Shown here piece by piece: positions 1-13,200 of a stretch of DNA of 64,000 nucleotides. The stretch covers positions 55,087,652 to 55,151,651 of the forward strand of contig JASWHV010000012.1 in the NCBI GenBank assembly GCA_030760725.1, read 5' to 3'. Each line of letters opens with the position of its first letter. Position 1 is the first letter of the stretch. Below the pieces are notes generated by a model that saw only the letters and a program-made list of their open reading frames with translations, had not been told where the DNA came from and made no database searches. The translations under genes were made by a program, and so were the position numbers. This DNA is from Neostapfia colusana (taxonomy: Eukaryota > Streptophyta > Magnoliopsida > Poales > Poaceae).

Positions 1-2325
1 CGCGTAGAAATATTGGTACGGAGAAGAAACTGACCTGAATTCAACAATGTTACCGAACCAAATCGACTAAAGATAAGATATTAGGATTCAACAACAATCT
101 GAATAGGACTCTTATTTGGAATCCAATCAGAATAGGACTCTTCTTCTCCCGATTATAAATAGAACCCAGAACCTCTGGCCGAAACCACAAACATCTTTTC
201 CAATTCCTAAGCCGACGACTTAGAGCCCTAGCCTCAACTCACCGAGAAAGCCATCGCCGGAGTTCAGCAAGGAAGATCACCGGAAGAGAGCCCAATGATC
301 TGAGAAGGACCCGAGACCGAGAAGGACGTAAGGTAGGTCTCCAATACCACCTTACAACATCGCTGTGTTTTCTTTGCATCTGTCCTTCGATTCCTTTCGA
401 ACAGAAGCTTTCTCGTGGACAGATCACTTGTTGATCGGGTTGATCTAAAGACAAGGTCATCGCCACATCCACATCTGATCCGAACACCTCTGTTCACCAT
501 AAAGCCATGCAAAAACACGTACAAACCGATCTAATAAAAGCTGATCATAGGATAGCATGCATATGCATCATCGCATCTAGTTTAAGGTTTGTGCATGATA
601 TTAATTGCTGTGAATCTTGTATGCACGTGATCCTACATAGCAGGACAAGCTCAGGGAGTTGTCTACGACGAACTGCAGCAACAAGTTTTCGAGATCCAAG
701 AACAACCGGAATCGCAAGAACAAGGCAAGTGCTCCTTGACCATATTGAACCTATGTTTTGGGTAAAACTGTTTTGTTTTACGGAAAGGTGAGTGTGCTGA
801 GCCAAACATGATGGGAAAACCCTTTTTATAGGAGTTTACTAGCTTTGGTTAAACCACCCTTGTCGCCAGGGAAGTTCATGAGTCGGGTATGTTTTTTGCT
901 TTTATGCTTCGCTGAGTCCATGGGATTGGGAAGCGAGATAGATGTGTCTAGCTAACTGCACTCGTAAGGATAATGAGAAAATTGATGTTGTTAATGAACA
1001 TGGATCGGAGGGAGATCTAGGCAAGCCTGGGTTTGTGAATGAGGTAGCATGAGATGGTGGTTTACTTGCCGTAGATCTATGGACCGGTTCATGCATGCAC
1101 ATGCCAGGATAACAGTGCCACCACAAGGCCAAGTATGGGTGCGACTTAGCTGAGTAATTAGGTAAGTTGCTAGAATGTTATGGACTGTGGAAGGTGCGGG
1201 GAATGAGAGTCGAGTGAGGACTGCCCTGGGAACTGCATGGCACAAGAGGGGGCCCGTGGGTGGGAGAATTGGAGATTCTAGCCTGCCGGTGAAACCTTAG
1301 TGAGTCCATACATCTAGTAACCCCTTTGTAAAGGCTATTTTGTGATCTCTTGACCATACACCGACGGTTATGTACTGGTATAATAGAGGTTCTGCAGTCG
1401 CTGACGGGTGATGAAATCACAAACTTGTGGGTAAAGAGGTGCAAACTCTGCAGGGTTCTTAAAACTATCATGATAACCGAGCTTACGGTCACGAGCGTCT
1501 GACCAACTGCCATGATTAGTTGGGATGGTTCTTGATTATGGTTATTGATTATGGTTATGGTTTTGTTTTAGGACTGTTGAGTCCGAGTGACAAGATGGTT
1601 GCATGACTGTTGAGTCATGGCAACGAGATTGGTCTCGGTGTGAGACGAAGTTGTTTATGAGATAAGGTGATAGCGAATACGAGAAGGTATTCATTAGATG
1701 GTAGCGAATACGAGGAGGTATTCGTGAGCAAGAATGAAGTTGGTTAATGTTCGGGTGAAACATGGAAAGTGATGGAGGTATGTTGGTAATTTAATTCATG
1801 ATGGGATTACATTCATCTAAAGTTAAGTTGTTGTTTTATCAAGGCTTCATAAATCTGCTTTTCTGCAAATGAGCCTTTTTATACCTACCTTGTTATGAGC
1901 TACATATCATGTTTTTTCCGCACTTGCTGAGTACATCATTGTACTCAAACTTGCATTATTATTTCATTATCAGCAGTAGAAGAAGATTTCTATGGAGACC
2001 AAGTGGAGCATTAGGCGCGTAATCTGTTCTCAACCTTGCCTTTGGGAATGGAATAGAGATGGATTCATCGCTGCTTAGATTTGCTTCCGCATTAGTTAAA
2101 TTGCTTCCGCATTAGAATAAAGACTCCCGCTGCATAGAAATAAAGACTTCCGTTGTGAGCATGAGTCCAAGACTCATGAGATATTGTAATAAACTTTGTT
2201 ATTCATGGTAATATATAATCTGAATTCAGTTTGTGGAACATATGTGTATGTGTGATGAACATCCTAGGCACACATATGCATTAGTTCTCGTTTCCGTGGT
2301 TTTCCACAGAATTGAGGGCGTCACA
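1..2325. repeat. LTR-like intergenic repeat, family not assigned
   Basis: No convincing protein is encoded here. A TATA-like box (TATAAATAG) lies at about 154, followed by a leader-like stretch. The right part (about 1840-2325) is rich in short A/T motifs and ends in a GGGCGTCACA-like run just before a copia-family LTR begins. This layout resembles a long, old Ty3/gypsy LTR, but the window cuts its left side and I could not pair it with a second LTR or a target duplication. The short reading frames are on both strands and look random. The assignment is an inference from composition and layout. Confidence 0.3.
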
Positions 2326-3656
2326 TATGGAAAGTTTGCTTAGTATTCTTTTACTAAGTTTTTTAGGTGTTATGGCTGTTTACGGTGGTTAACATTTTGC
2401 TATGGTTTGCAACATGCTTATGTGAGGTGTTCATGTAAGGTGTTGTGGTTTTCGTAACTAACGTGAGTCAAGTCGCAGACTTGTGCTCGAAAGTATTGGT
2501 TGTTTATTTATATGTAGGTGTTGCTTTAGTTCAAGATATGGCTGGTGATGGGATCCATTAAACTAGTCTTAGTGAGAAGATGAGGTCCAATAACCAAGTT
2601 CGGGAGGAATTGTGGTTGAGTTGATCGGGAGGTCGCGCAACATATTTGGATCAAGAACAATGCATATAAAGGTATCGTGCACGTCGTTGGAAGGTGTTTG
2701 CACGTGTGCAAGGAGTTCATGGATGTGGCAACATGGTTCCAAGGCGTGATGAAGAGATGTGGATGTAAAGAATTGGTAGAAAAGGTCCAACCGACTGGAT
2801 TATGGACTCAGGCTGCGGCTGAGTCGGTTATGGCTCAAATATGGAAATATTTGAGTTGGTTATGATAGGATTTCGTGTGGTACACGAAGTTGAGTTGTTT
2901 AGGAATGTGGGATACGTTCCTAAGGTGTTTGGAAGTCTTAAGATTGCTTCTATCTGCGTATAGAATAGTCTTGAGCAGTTATGAAAAGTTTCTATTACGA
3001 AACTGAGTAGGATTAGAGTATTAGTTAGGATTGGGTTGGCCTCCGGGCTGGTTATATAAGCAAGGGAGACCAGAGCTCATGGGGAGACGACTTTGGGTTG
3101 TTCCTCTTATGTTTTGATCAATAAAATTCGTAATTTAGAGGAGCTTTTGTGCCTTGTTCGTCCGGCTTGTTTTTATCAAGTCTTTCTCGTCGAGTTTGTG
3201 GACAGCACAATAGTGCTTCGGTGTTTTGATCATAAATCGAGTTTTACAGATTCAATTGACGTGATTCTTTTTGGGTTATCTTAACAACTTGATTATATAT
3301 CATCTGTGAAAATTTTAGAGTCATTGGATTTGTAGTTTCTGATCTACATGAGTTTTTTTGCAGTGTTGCAGATCTGGTTTTTACTCGAGTAGAACAGATT
3401 GACCCTCGTTTGATCTTTAAATCATAACTTGAGTTTTTCTTGACGGATTTTTGTGATTCTTATTGTCGTGTCTTTGTGACTTGATTCTCTATAATATATA
3501 CCACTTTTGTCATGGTTGAACATATTTGGATCAGTTGCATACACAGTTTCTTTAACAGATCAATTTTCTGCCGAGGGGGTTTTTGTTGCTTCCGCTAAAA
3601 AGTTTAAATCTACCATTCATCCCCCATCTGGTAGCTTTTCACGTGCTCTTCGATCA
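2326..3656 (+). repeat. 5'-truncated LTR of the copia-2 family
   Basis: From 2326 on, the sequence matches, with scattered differences, the LTRs of the copia element at 48978-59772. Shared landmarks are the GCTTAGTATTC start, the block with CAAGTCGCAGACTTGTGCTCGA, the GGTTATATAAGCAAGGGAG promoter-like block near 3050, and the end block GTAGCTTTTCACGTGCTCTT near 3632. About the first 217 bases of the LTR are missing on the left, so this is a truncated solo LTR or a remnant. It contains a plausible TATA region (TTATATAAGC) in LTR orientation. There is no internal domain beside it. Confidence 0.8.
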
Positions 3657-4030
3657 TATACTTTGGTGAAATCGAATCTCGGTAAAAATCCCTGTCTTTT
3701 GTATTCTTATTATTTACTTTTACAATCATTATCATCATTTAGGGCAGAGGGTTGATTAATCTTGCAACGAATATTAATCTTGTATTTCTCGTTCAAATTA
3801 TCGATAATACCTACACAGGTTGTTAGATTAATTTACTTAATTCCGCTTCTATAATATTTGAGGAGAATACATTAAATAATTTATCTTTTCGTCGGTATAA
3901 CTAGCACACCGGACTAATCCGTACCGATACCAGACTAGTCCAGTCCCTACTGTATTTAACGAATTTGCTAAGTGTTGCAGGAAAATTTTTCAATGCCTAT
4001 TCACCCCCTCTAGGCCACATTCAGAATAGG
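3657..4030. repeat. possible LTR tail, unassigned
   Basis: This AT-rich stretch ends in TATTCACCCCCTCTAGG at about 3999-4015, a phrase typical of the 3' end of long plant copia LTRs. No second copy is present in the window, so the assignment rests on that motif only. Confidence 0.25.
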
Positions 4031-6439
4031 AATTTCCAGAAGATAACCTGCTGTGTTCAAAATAATACAGAATTTTTTTCAGAAAAAGTATCCACCTTGT
4101 AAAATCCATTCTAGGTAATTTATAGCTCAAAAAATCATTCTAGGAAAATTCATTCTAGGAAAATTCAGTCATGCTCTATGAGCTATACTTGAAATTGTAG
4201 TTCACTTGCTTGGGCATGAAAATGCACATTAATTCAGAATTAATTCTTAACATAACTGCTTAGAGAATTATTCTGGGGAAACTACCCAAGTAAAAGTCCT
4301 AAATTTTGGATCAAAACACTTTCTTGTGACCAGGAACTCACATGTAAAGTTTCAGCTCAAATTGAGTCTTATATGTTCCTGTATTTGTTCTCCATGCTTA
4401 TGTATGTGAGAAAAACATAGGGATTAGTGTGGGAATTATGGGAGACATCATTTCTATTCACTTGAGCTGCAATTTAGCAAGCTAAGTCCTTGTGTAGTGT
4501 ATGACTTTCTGTAAAAATTTCAAAGTCATTGAATATCAGGATCTATAGTTATATCCAAATCATTTTAGCTCATCTCTTATGTCCATTAGGAACTTAGCTA
4601 TAGATATAATTAAACTCCTAAGGCAGATTTAGTTTTCTTGATTTCCTTGCACAACAGAGGCAACAAAATTATTCTTCACACTTCCCCACAGCCTCTGTTC
4701 TTAAGAAGTTCAAGTCTTTAATTCTTTAAATTGCATTATAACAACTTATGCATATTCATGTCGATAGTGTTCACCACGAAGGAGTTTGACGGAGGTTATT
4801 ACTTGAAGTTGGATCAAGTCAAGGGGATCAAGTGGATAGAAGAATACTAACTGATTATATATATTACTCCCCTGTAAAACAGGCAAGCTCCGGTTTGCAT
4901 TTAACAACTTTTAAGTTTTTACTTTGTATTCACTTGTTGGTTAAGATATGAAATGTGCATTAGGTCTAGATGATTTGATACTCCTCTTGCATGACTAGAA
5001 AACCCCATGGAGTATTGGGTAGATGTCTTTTTATCGAGTAGAACTGCCATGCTTAAGAAGGATTCGGTAGAAGTCGAGTGGTTGGACGCTACTCGCACGA
5101 ATAGGAGAAAAAGGGTCACATGGAATTGGTTCATAAAATTTGATAGCAAGTTGAAGTTGAGACCTGACATAGTGTAGAGCAAGAGGATATAGGGCCTGAG
5201 TGTGTTAGAACCATCCATGTCGGTCAAGGACCGATCCGTGTGCGGCCCTGTTGAGCAAGTTTGACTTATGTACCAAACTCATGCTGGTTATATGGGATCC
5301 AGTAAACCGATGTACTTCTGAAAGCTTGCATTGGGACATTTCCGGTCGGCTCAGGCGGGAGGCCGATGTGTAGTATGTGGGTAATACTCTCATGACATCT
5401 CATGTTGGTAGGTGCACCATGAGGGTGGCTACTGTACGGGGCGACCGGATCGATTCGACGTCGGTGGAACGAGAGAAAGGCTGCCACGTACGACATCAGT
5501 GATGGTTGCTGTAAGCAACATCGAGTACCGGCGTACATGTCGTGTAGTCCAGGTGTTTTTGATTCGAATCACCGTCGCTCGCGGTAGTGAGCATACTTGT
5601 TCTCACAGTCGTGACGTAGTAAGAACTTGCATGAGATAAGAACTAATCATTATGGTTTGAAGTTGATACTAGCATTGTGATGTTACTTTGTATGAATAGA
5701 CTAGTGCAAATTCAATTCATTTTCACTGTAAGCAATTTACATAGGGAGAAAGCATTTCTTGTTTGATTGTGGACTCCTAATGTGACGTGCCCAAGGTTAC
5801 TATTAATTTGTTGCTAATAAGACTTGAGAATAAGGATCCACTTTTAGGCGAGTTTATTATGCAATTTGCTATCCTACTTTCTGTCTTAACCTTCATGTAG
5901 AGTTTCATGATTAGGTTAGACGATTAAGTCTTGTTGAGCTTTATGCTCACGGATACAATACTAGTTATTTTGCAGGTATTGACTCTATGCTTATGTGTAT
6001 GGTTGTCGATGAGACTCGAAAACCTCTGAGTGGTTACTCATGAGCATCCTTGCCGCTGCTGTTGGTTATTCGTGTTGCTAGTAAGAAACGCCCGGGGGTT
6101 GGACTGTTTCTTTGATGCTAAACTAGAAATGAGTCGTGAGAGTTGTAGTCTTCCACTGTAGATTAATTTAAGATAAGTATTTCTAAATTAACTCTTTGTA
6201 CGCTTCTGCAAATAATTTATGTAATATGGTTTCCTTTACTCGTGTGCTGTTGAGTGCCGCATGGCACGACCCCACTCAATGCGATTCTCGGGCGAGCGTG
6301 CACGGACCCGTGATTTGAGGCCCGGGCACCCTCTCAAAAATGATTGATATTATCATAGATTATATCATCTCAATAGCTCCAAATGCCCAACATAGAGCTG
6401 ATGTTCTTATCTGATCAGGATGATCTTTTTCTCTTTTAC
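4031..6439. other. intergenic stretch without a recognisable gene
   Basis: I see no supported coding region here. The part from about 4890 to 6320 has the mixed composition and stop-rich frames of an old LTR. It ends in a GC-richer block at about 6240-6335 that could be an LTR boundary, but no partner LTR was found. The rest is AT-rich and featureless to the eye. Confidence 0.4.
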
Positions 6440-6700
6440 ATTATAGGCATATAGCTATTTTTCTAACATGTTGGACACTGATTTGAGTGGTTTTAACCCA
6501 ATAGCTATGTGGACAATTCTCTAGATTGACATTACATGTTGGCAATCAAATAGGAGATGCTTAATTGTTTTATTACAATTACAGAAGCAATACTTTTCAT
6601 TGTCCTTCCAGTTTTTCCTTACCAGGTCATCATTGATTAGAGTCACCCATTTGAAGGTAACATATGAATATCTTGATTTTTAAAAGGAATTTTTAGCTTT
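6440..6700 (-). pseudogene. L1-type LINE reverse-transcriptase tail fragment (zf-RVT)
   Basis: Read on the minus strand, this stretch gives a short protein piece with the order W-K-D-N-E-K-Y-C-F-C-N-C and then H-L-L-F-D-C. That is the cysteine/histidine pattern of the zinc-binding region following the reverse transcriptase in plant L1-like LINEs (zf-RVT). Stops and frame changes lie on both sides and no RT core is present, so it is a dead fragment. It ends about 480 bases before the AK-HSDH start codon and limits the unique upstream DNA of that gene. Confidence 0.6.
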
Positions 6701-7182
6701 CAAATCAGTTTATGATAGAAAGAAGTATTCTAGAGGTAGGGTGTTAGAAAAACAGATAATAAAAAACTAAGAATTAACTAATACTAACATAGGCAAAATC
6801 AAATTGACAACCACTAACCTGAATTCTGAGCACCAAACTACAAACCCTAAGTTTAACAAGACAGCGAGCAAATGGAGGGCTGTTTATCAGGTTCATGTGA
6901 ACAAGGAATTACGTAAATCCTTGAGTAGAACACTGTTTGTAGGCAAGATTTGCCATTTCATGCAATGGAACTAGCCACCGATGTTTTCGGCTAATTCGCC
7001 CATGTCAATACGATAAAAAGTAGCGATTTGGATGTGCATTTTGAGATGCTGGGATTGAAACAAAAGTTAAAACGGAGAAGTAGAAGGACCTTAGCAGAAA
7101 ATACGTAGGGTTAAGCGGGGGTTTATGTGTCTGCCGGCCCAACTAGTCAATTCTAATCCCACTATACGCTCGCTTCGCTGTC
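6701..7182 (+). promoter_or_regulatory. upstream region of AK-HSDH
   Basis: This is the only non-repeat DNA between the LINE fragment and the AK-HSDH ATG, so the promoter and 5' untranslated leader should lie here. The last 120 bases become GC-richer. I see no convincing TATA box at a usable distance, which fits a housekeeping amino-acid biosynthesis gene, but the transcription start cannot be placed by eye. Confidence 0.4.
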
Positions 7183-10100
7183 ATGAGTAGCCTCGCCGTC
7201 GCCACCCCCTGTCCGGGCGCCGCCTTCGCCGCCCGCCGCCGCCGCCATCGATCAGCCGCCTCCAACAGGTCGTTACACCCCCCTCTCACACGTGCCTTCC
7301 CTCCCCTCTCGCGCCTCCGCTATGCAGTATTTCACCTGTCTCGTCGCATCTCCACGCCGCCGGGGTCCCCAGTTTAACCGCTCTGCATCTTCAGCACTCG
7401 TGCCCTCCAGTTATACTCTGCGTCTCTTGTGGATTTGTGTGTGCTGGACTTGTAGGTCTCGTTAGCTATCGCATAGCCCGCCATTTCCCATCTGTCACCT
7501 CCCCCCTTCAGATGCCAAGTTTCTCGATATATTTCAATCGTTTAACCGTCTGTATTGTTGGAATAACGCGGTTCTGATTTGCAATTATGCAGGGGTTCGA
7601 TTCCTCAGTGTAGTTGGCTATGTGAGAAATCTCAATACCGCCCCATTGGGAGCTCTCTAAGGTTGATGTTTTACTGCGTTGCAATGTGATTAGCATTGAA
7701 GTGTTTAATATCTCATATCATTATAATTCTTTTAAACATTTTGCACTAAAGAGATATCTAGGATCTGTAGTTAAATTTCAATCTAACAACTTAGTCTTGT
7801 GTTATTATCGACTTATGTTTTGTTCCTTACTTGCCCCAAACTGCCAATTTTTAGTAATGTCCATTTTCCTTTACTTATTTTCTATTCAGGATCAGCCACA
7901 TTTCAGAGAAGTTAAACAGCGATGTCTCAAAGAATACGGTCACAGCAGCTGCTGGTAGTACTTCCTCGTGCCTTGCATTGCCACTGTTTTTTTTTCATTC
8001 ATCTTAAAATGTTGGGTAGTAATTTTTGTTCAAAATTTCTGGGGGCAAAAAGACCACGTCACCATGTGCTGGAAACAAACAATGCTGAAGGTACACTGTG
8101 CTTGCTAGCTTTCTATAGCAAGAACATAGCTGAACAGAGCAACCATACGGAAAAATAAGTGCATCCTTAAGTTCTTCCACTTCTTTCAATCAGTTAAATT
8201 CGTTTTAAGTGAATCCTTCTGCCTACTATATGACAGATACTCTAGCATAATGGTTTAACTTTTTTGGTGCTTTTAACATTGAGGTGCCCTTTCAGTTAAT
8301 CTTTTATAGAGTAGTCTTTTGTATCTTTTTTTATGTATACATGCTCTGTTATTTTTGTTCTGTATGATTCTATTGCCTCCCAGGTTCCAACTTCATAAAC
8401 TTTTCGGTCATTATATTGTTAGCCCTTATCCATTAAGTTATCAACTTTTTACAAAATTTATGTCTATCTTCAACCTTGATTTTATATGCATCTATGTTAT
8501 TTCATTCCAGCTGTTTCAGTTGAGCAAGCCGGAGCTGCTGTTGACCTTCCAAAAGGTGACATGTGGTCGGTGCATAAGTTTGGTGGGACATGCATGGGCA
8601 CTGCCCAGAGAATTCAGAATGTTGCTGAAATTATCCTTCGTGATCCTTCTGAGAGGAAGCTGGTAGTTGTATCAGCAATGTCTAAAGTCACAGACATGAT
8701 GTACAATCTTGTAAACAAGGCTCAATCAAGGAATGATTCTTACGTTGCTGCACTAGATGAGGTGTTCGAGAAGCATATGGCTGCAGCAAAGGACTTGCTT
8801 GCAGGGGAAGACCTTGCAAGATTCTTGTCTCAGTTACACACAGACATCAGTAACCTAAAAGCGATGCTTCGGGCCATATATATAGGTGGAACGATCAAAT
8901 TGATTCCCCTCCATTTCTTATATTTTTTATGTGATATACCCTACTTTTCAAATGAAGTAGGTTTCTGTGGTATTTGGATTATGAAGAGATTCTACGTTAG
9001 TACTGCTGTGCTAAATGAGAATTTATTACCTGTTTGCAACTTTGGCTTCAATTAAAGATGATGTTTGGTAATACAGATACTTAGCTGATATATGGTGCGT
9101 TTCCTTTTATTTCCTTTTTGCAGCTGGGCATGTAACAGAGTCTTTTGCTGATTTTGTTGTTGGGCATGGAGAGTTATGGTCTGCACAAATGCTGTCGTAT
9201 GCTATAAAGAAGGTACAAACTCAGGTCTTGAAATAAGAAACAGAAACCTCCTAAAAGTAGTAGGTGTCTCAATATTGTTGCATCTTGAGTTTCTAGCTTC
9301 ATTTGTGCTGTGAAGAGCGAGCTAAATTACATTCACAGTTCAATTTAGTGCTATATCAGCAATACTTCTTGGAATACTGATGTTTCATATACTTTTTCTT
9401 GGAATTATCATGCAAATAGAATGACATATCTGTCACAGGCTCATAGAGGCTTTTGAGCTCATCTAGAGCTTGTTAGAACGAAGTTCTTACGTAGTCCTAT
9501 TGAAGTCTTAGTTACCAGTTAATAACTAAGCTTATATGCTTAGATTAGTCCTCTCTTAGTTTTCTACCAACTCTGCTACTGGATCAAACAAATTCTAATA
9601 AATGTACCAGCAGACTTTGGAATTTCATGTGTTTACCAATTTTCTGTGCATTCTGGGTACTATGTTTATGCAAAACCACTGGTGTCTGACTCATCTGACA
9701 ACCTTGAATCCCTCCATGGCTATTTCTTTGTTGCTCCATGATTTTGAGTAACGTGAAGGTAGAACTGTATGTATTCCATATGTAAGATATGAATTCAAAT
9801 CTACAATATATTAGATATATAATTCGTAATATATAGATATCCTATACGCTCTTTTAATGTATGGGATATATAGTTGTTTGTGCTTTTGAAACAGTGACTT
9901 ATGCAGAAATATCTTATTGTGTGCAGTCTGGAACACCTTGCAGCTGGATGGATACTAGAGAAGTTCTAGTTGTAAACCCTACTGGATCGAACCAAGTGGA
10001 TCCTGACTATTTGGAATCAGAAAAACGTCTTGAAAAATGGTTTGCTCGTGGTCCTGCTGAGACAATAATTGCTACTGGTTTCATTGCAAGTACACCTGAA

Positions 10101-10230
10101 AATATCCCGACAACCTTGAAAAGGGATGGAAGTGATTTCTCTGCAGCCATAATTGGTTCTCTTGTTAAGGCTCGTCAGGTGACCATCTGGACTGATGTGG
10201 ATGGTGTATTTAGTGCAGATCCTAGAAAAG
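7183..10230 (+). other. AK-HSDH exons 1-6: transit peptide and most of the kinase domain
   Basis: These six exons encode residues 1-329 plus one base of codon 330. Exons 1-3 are tiny (86, 69 and 65 nt) and together make the transit peptide. They were placed by splice phase and by resemblance to the maize leader, so their exact ends are less certain than the rest. Exon 4 opens the conserved enzyme with LPKGDMWSVHKFGGTCMG. Exons 5 and 6 carry VGHGELWSAQM, the TLKRDGSDFSAA nucleotide-binding segment and TDVDGVFSADPRK. Exon 6 ends at AAAG before a GT at 10231, only 48 bases before the LINE insertion. Confidence 0.9.
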
Positions 10231-13200
10231 GTACTCCTATCATGATTCACTTATTTGTTCTTTAGTTTGAAGTATTGTTGTAATGACATAGCCGGTACCA
10301 AGCCCGGGTAAAGGAGGAGGGGTTGTGATAGGCTTGACGAGCCAACAACTACACTTAGCCATTCTCATGGAAATGAAACCCAATAGAAATTTGTTGGGGC
10401 GTAACCCTCTTAGCGACGCGCCATATCGGAACCCGGATATGGTGTTAAGTGGGCAAGGGCCGGGTCGCCACCGCCTTAGTGGCGCGCCATATCGGAACCC
10501 AGATATGGTGTTAAATGAGCAAGGGCCGGATCGTCACCACCTTAGTGGCGCGCTACCAGTGTTGTGAACTGGCGCCTGGACGCCTAGGCGCCCGCTAGGC
10601 GACTGGACACCTAGGCGCCCGCCTAGGCGTCCGCCAGGCGACCAGTTCATTGCTGTTTTTTTGGCTAAGTGTAGTGTAGATACTGTACTACTGTAGAACA
10701 CAAAGAACAGTAGAACTGTAGAATTGGAACTGCAAGTACATAATTCATAAATCCAAGTATCCAACAAGTTCAAGTAGTGTTCAACAAGCCAAAAAGTTTA
10801 ACATAGGCAACAAGGCAACAAGTTCAACATAGCTACATAAATCCAAGTCCAAGAAGTTGAACTTCAAGTCTTCAACATAGATAAAAACAACCATGAGTCC
10901 ATGACAAGTTCAACCATAACCATGAGACATTATCTAGTCAATATCAAGCTCAATATCATTTGGGCCGCCTTCATTTAGCAGCACACACACCATCTTCATA
11001 CTTCACAGGTCACAACAGGGAGCATGGAGACGGAGCAGAGAGCTAGAGACCTACCGGAGCAATGGGTGGCCGGAGCGCAGGCGTCAGGGGCCGCAGGGCG
11101 CTAGCCGGCGGTCGGGGGCTCTGGGAGGGCGGCGTCCGGGTCCGGGGTCGGGAGCTCCGGGCGGCGGGTCGGGGGCTCTGGGCGGGCGGTGTTCGGGGTC
11201 GGGAGCTCCGGCGGCGTCCTGGGCCGGAGGTCGGGGCGGCGTCCGGGACTCGGGTCGGGTGTCTGTCGAGCGGTGGCTGGAATGGAGTGGAGGAAGAAGA
11301 AAAAAAAGTGGGCCGGGCCTTTTATAGAATAGGGTTTCCCGACTCCAGGCGCCCTGGGCGTTCGCCTGGGACGACGCCTAGGCGCCCAGGCGTCGGCCGG
11401 GCGTCCTGGGCGGGCGCCATGGCAGCTCCAGGCGAGGCGAGCAAGCCAGGCGTTCGGCCCGGACCGACTGGACGCCTAGGCGGCGCCTAGGCGTCGCCTA
11501 GGCGACGCCTCAAAAAGACTGCGCGCTACATCATCGTCCGGATGTAGTGATAAGTGAGCAAGGGTCTTTGCATCTTACTGACGGGTGCAAAGCGTAAGGA
11601 AGCTAGTCGAGGAACATAGATTTCGGGTGGGTAGTTGGAATGTAGGATCCTTGACGGGGAAGCTACGTGAGTTAGTAGATGTTGCCATTAGGAGACGAGT
11701 AAATATCTTTTGTGTACAAGAGACTAGATGGGCGGGTCAAAAGGCGAGAGAAGTCGAGAATACCGGTTTCAAGGTTTGGTATTCTGGATCGGTTGGGACT
11801 AGGAATGGCGTAGGTGTTCTAATAGAAGAGTCTTAAGGATGGAGTAGTGGATGTTCGAAGACGAGGAGATAGGATCATCTTAATCAAGATAGTAATTGGG
11901 GACATTATCTTGAACGCCATTAGTGCTTATGCCCCACAAGTTGGGCTTATCATGAGTGCTAAGAGGCAATTTTGGGAGGACTTGGAGGATATGGTTAGTA
12001 GTGTACCGATAACCGAGAAACTCCTCATAGGAGGAGATCTCAATGGTCATATGGGTGCAAGTAACCTAGGATTTGAGGGAGTACATGGAGGCTTTGAATG
12101 CGGCGATAGAAATGAAGAGGGTAAGGACATTCTAGACTTTGCCGTAGCCTATGATCTGTTGGTAGCTAACACCCTCTTTAGGAAAAGGCAATCTCACCTA
12201 GTGACCTTTAGTAGTGCCCAACACTCTAGCCAGATTGACTTTGTCCTCACTAGGAGAAGGGATAGACGGGAGTGTCTAGATTGTAAGGTGATCCCCGGGG
12301 AGTGTGTTGTGACACAACATAAGCTTATGGTAGTTGACTTTTGCTTCCATACATGTTCTTTGCGGGACAAAGGTGTCAAAATCAAAAGAACAAAGTGGTG
12401 GAAGTTGAAAGGAGAATCACAAGAATCCTTTAAAAATAGGGTGATCACAGAAGGACTCTGGGCAGAAAATGGAGATGCAGATAGTATGTGGGTGAAAATG
12501 GCAACTTGCATTAGGAAGGTAGCTAGTGAGGTGTTCGGTGTGACAAAGGGAAAGAAACTTGTAGATAAAGACACTTGGTGGTGGAATGAGAATGTACAAA
12601 AGACCATTACGGAGAAGAAGGAGTGTTACAAGAGTTGGCATAATGATAGAAGCGCAAGCAACATGCTTAAGTACAAGGAGGCCAAGAAAAATGCAAGGCG
12701 GACTGTGAGTAAGGCAAGAGGACATGCCTATGATGAGTTATATGAGAGATTAGAGACAAAAGAAGGTGAAAAGGACATATACAAGATAGCAAAAATCCGC
12801 GAGAGAAAGATGAGGGATTTCAATCAAGTGAAATGCATCAAAGATGAGACTGATCACATTCTAGTGAAGGATGAAGAGATTAAGAATAGATGGCGGGATT
12901 ACTTTAATGGGCTATTCAGTGATGGGAATGGGAGCACTATGGTTGAGTTGGATGACTCCTTTGATGACTCCAACAGGCGGTTCGTGCGGATAATACAAGA
13001 GTTTGAGGTTAAGGAGGACTTAAAAGGATGAAAGGAGGAAAGACCCTTGGCCCTGATGATGTCCCTATTGAGGCGTGGAGATGCCTTGGGGACGTGGCAA
13101 TAGTATGGCTCACAAAGCTATTCAACCACATTTTTCTGTCAAACAAGATGCTTGAAGAATGGAGGAAAAGTATATTAGTACCTATCTTCAAAAATAAAGG

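Noticed and set aside
154..162. TATAAATAG as the promoter of a host gene
   Set aside because: No coding sequence follows it, and the surrounding DNA looks like an LTR, so I did not call a gene promoter.
9861..10265. Separate 134-codon gene starting MGYIVVCAFE
   Set aside because: The start lies in an intron. The real coding part begins at the AG at 9926 as exon 6 of AK-HSDH.
11062..11490. 142-codon Gly/Arg-rich frame
   Set aside because: It is part of the non-autonomous hAT-like element, between palindromic repeats, with no transposase motif.
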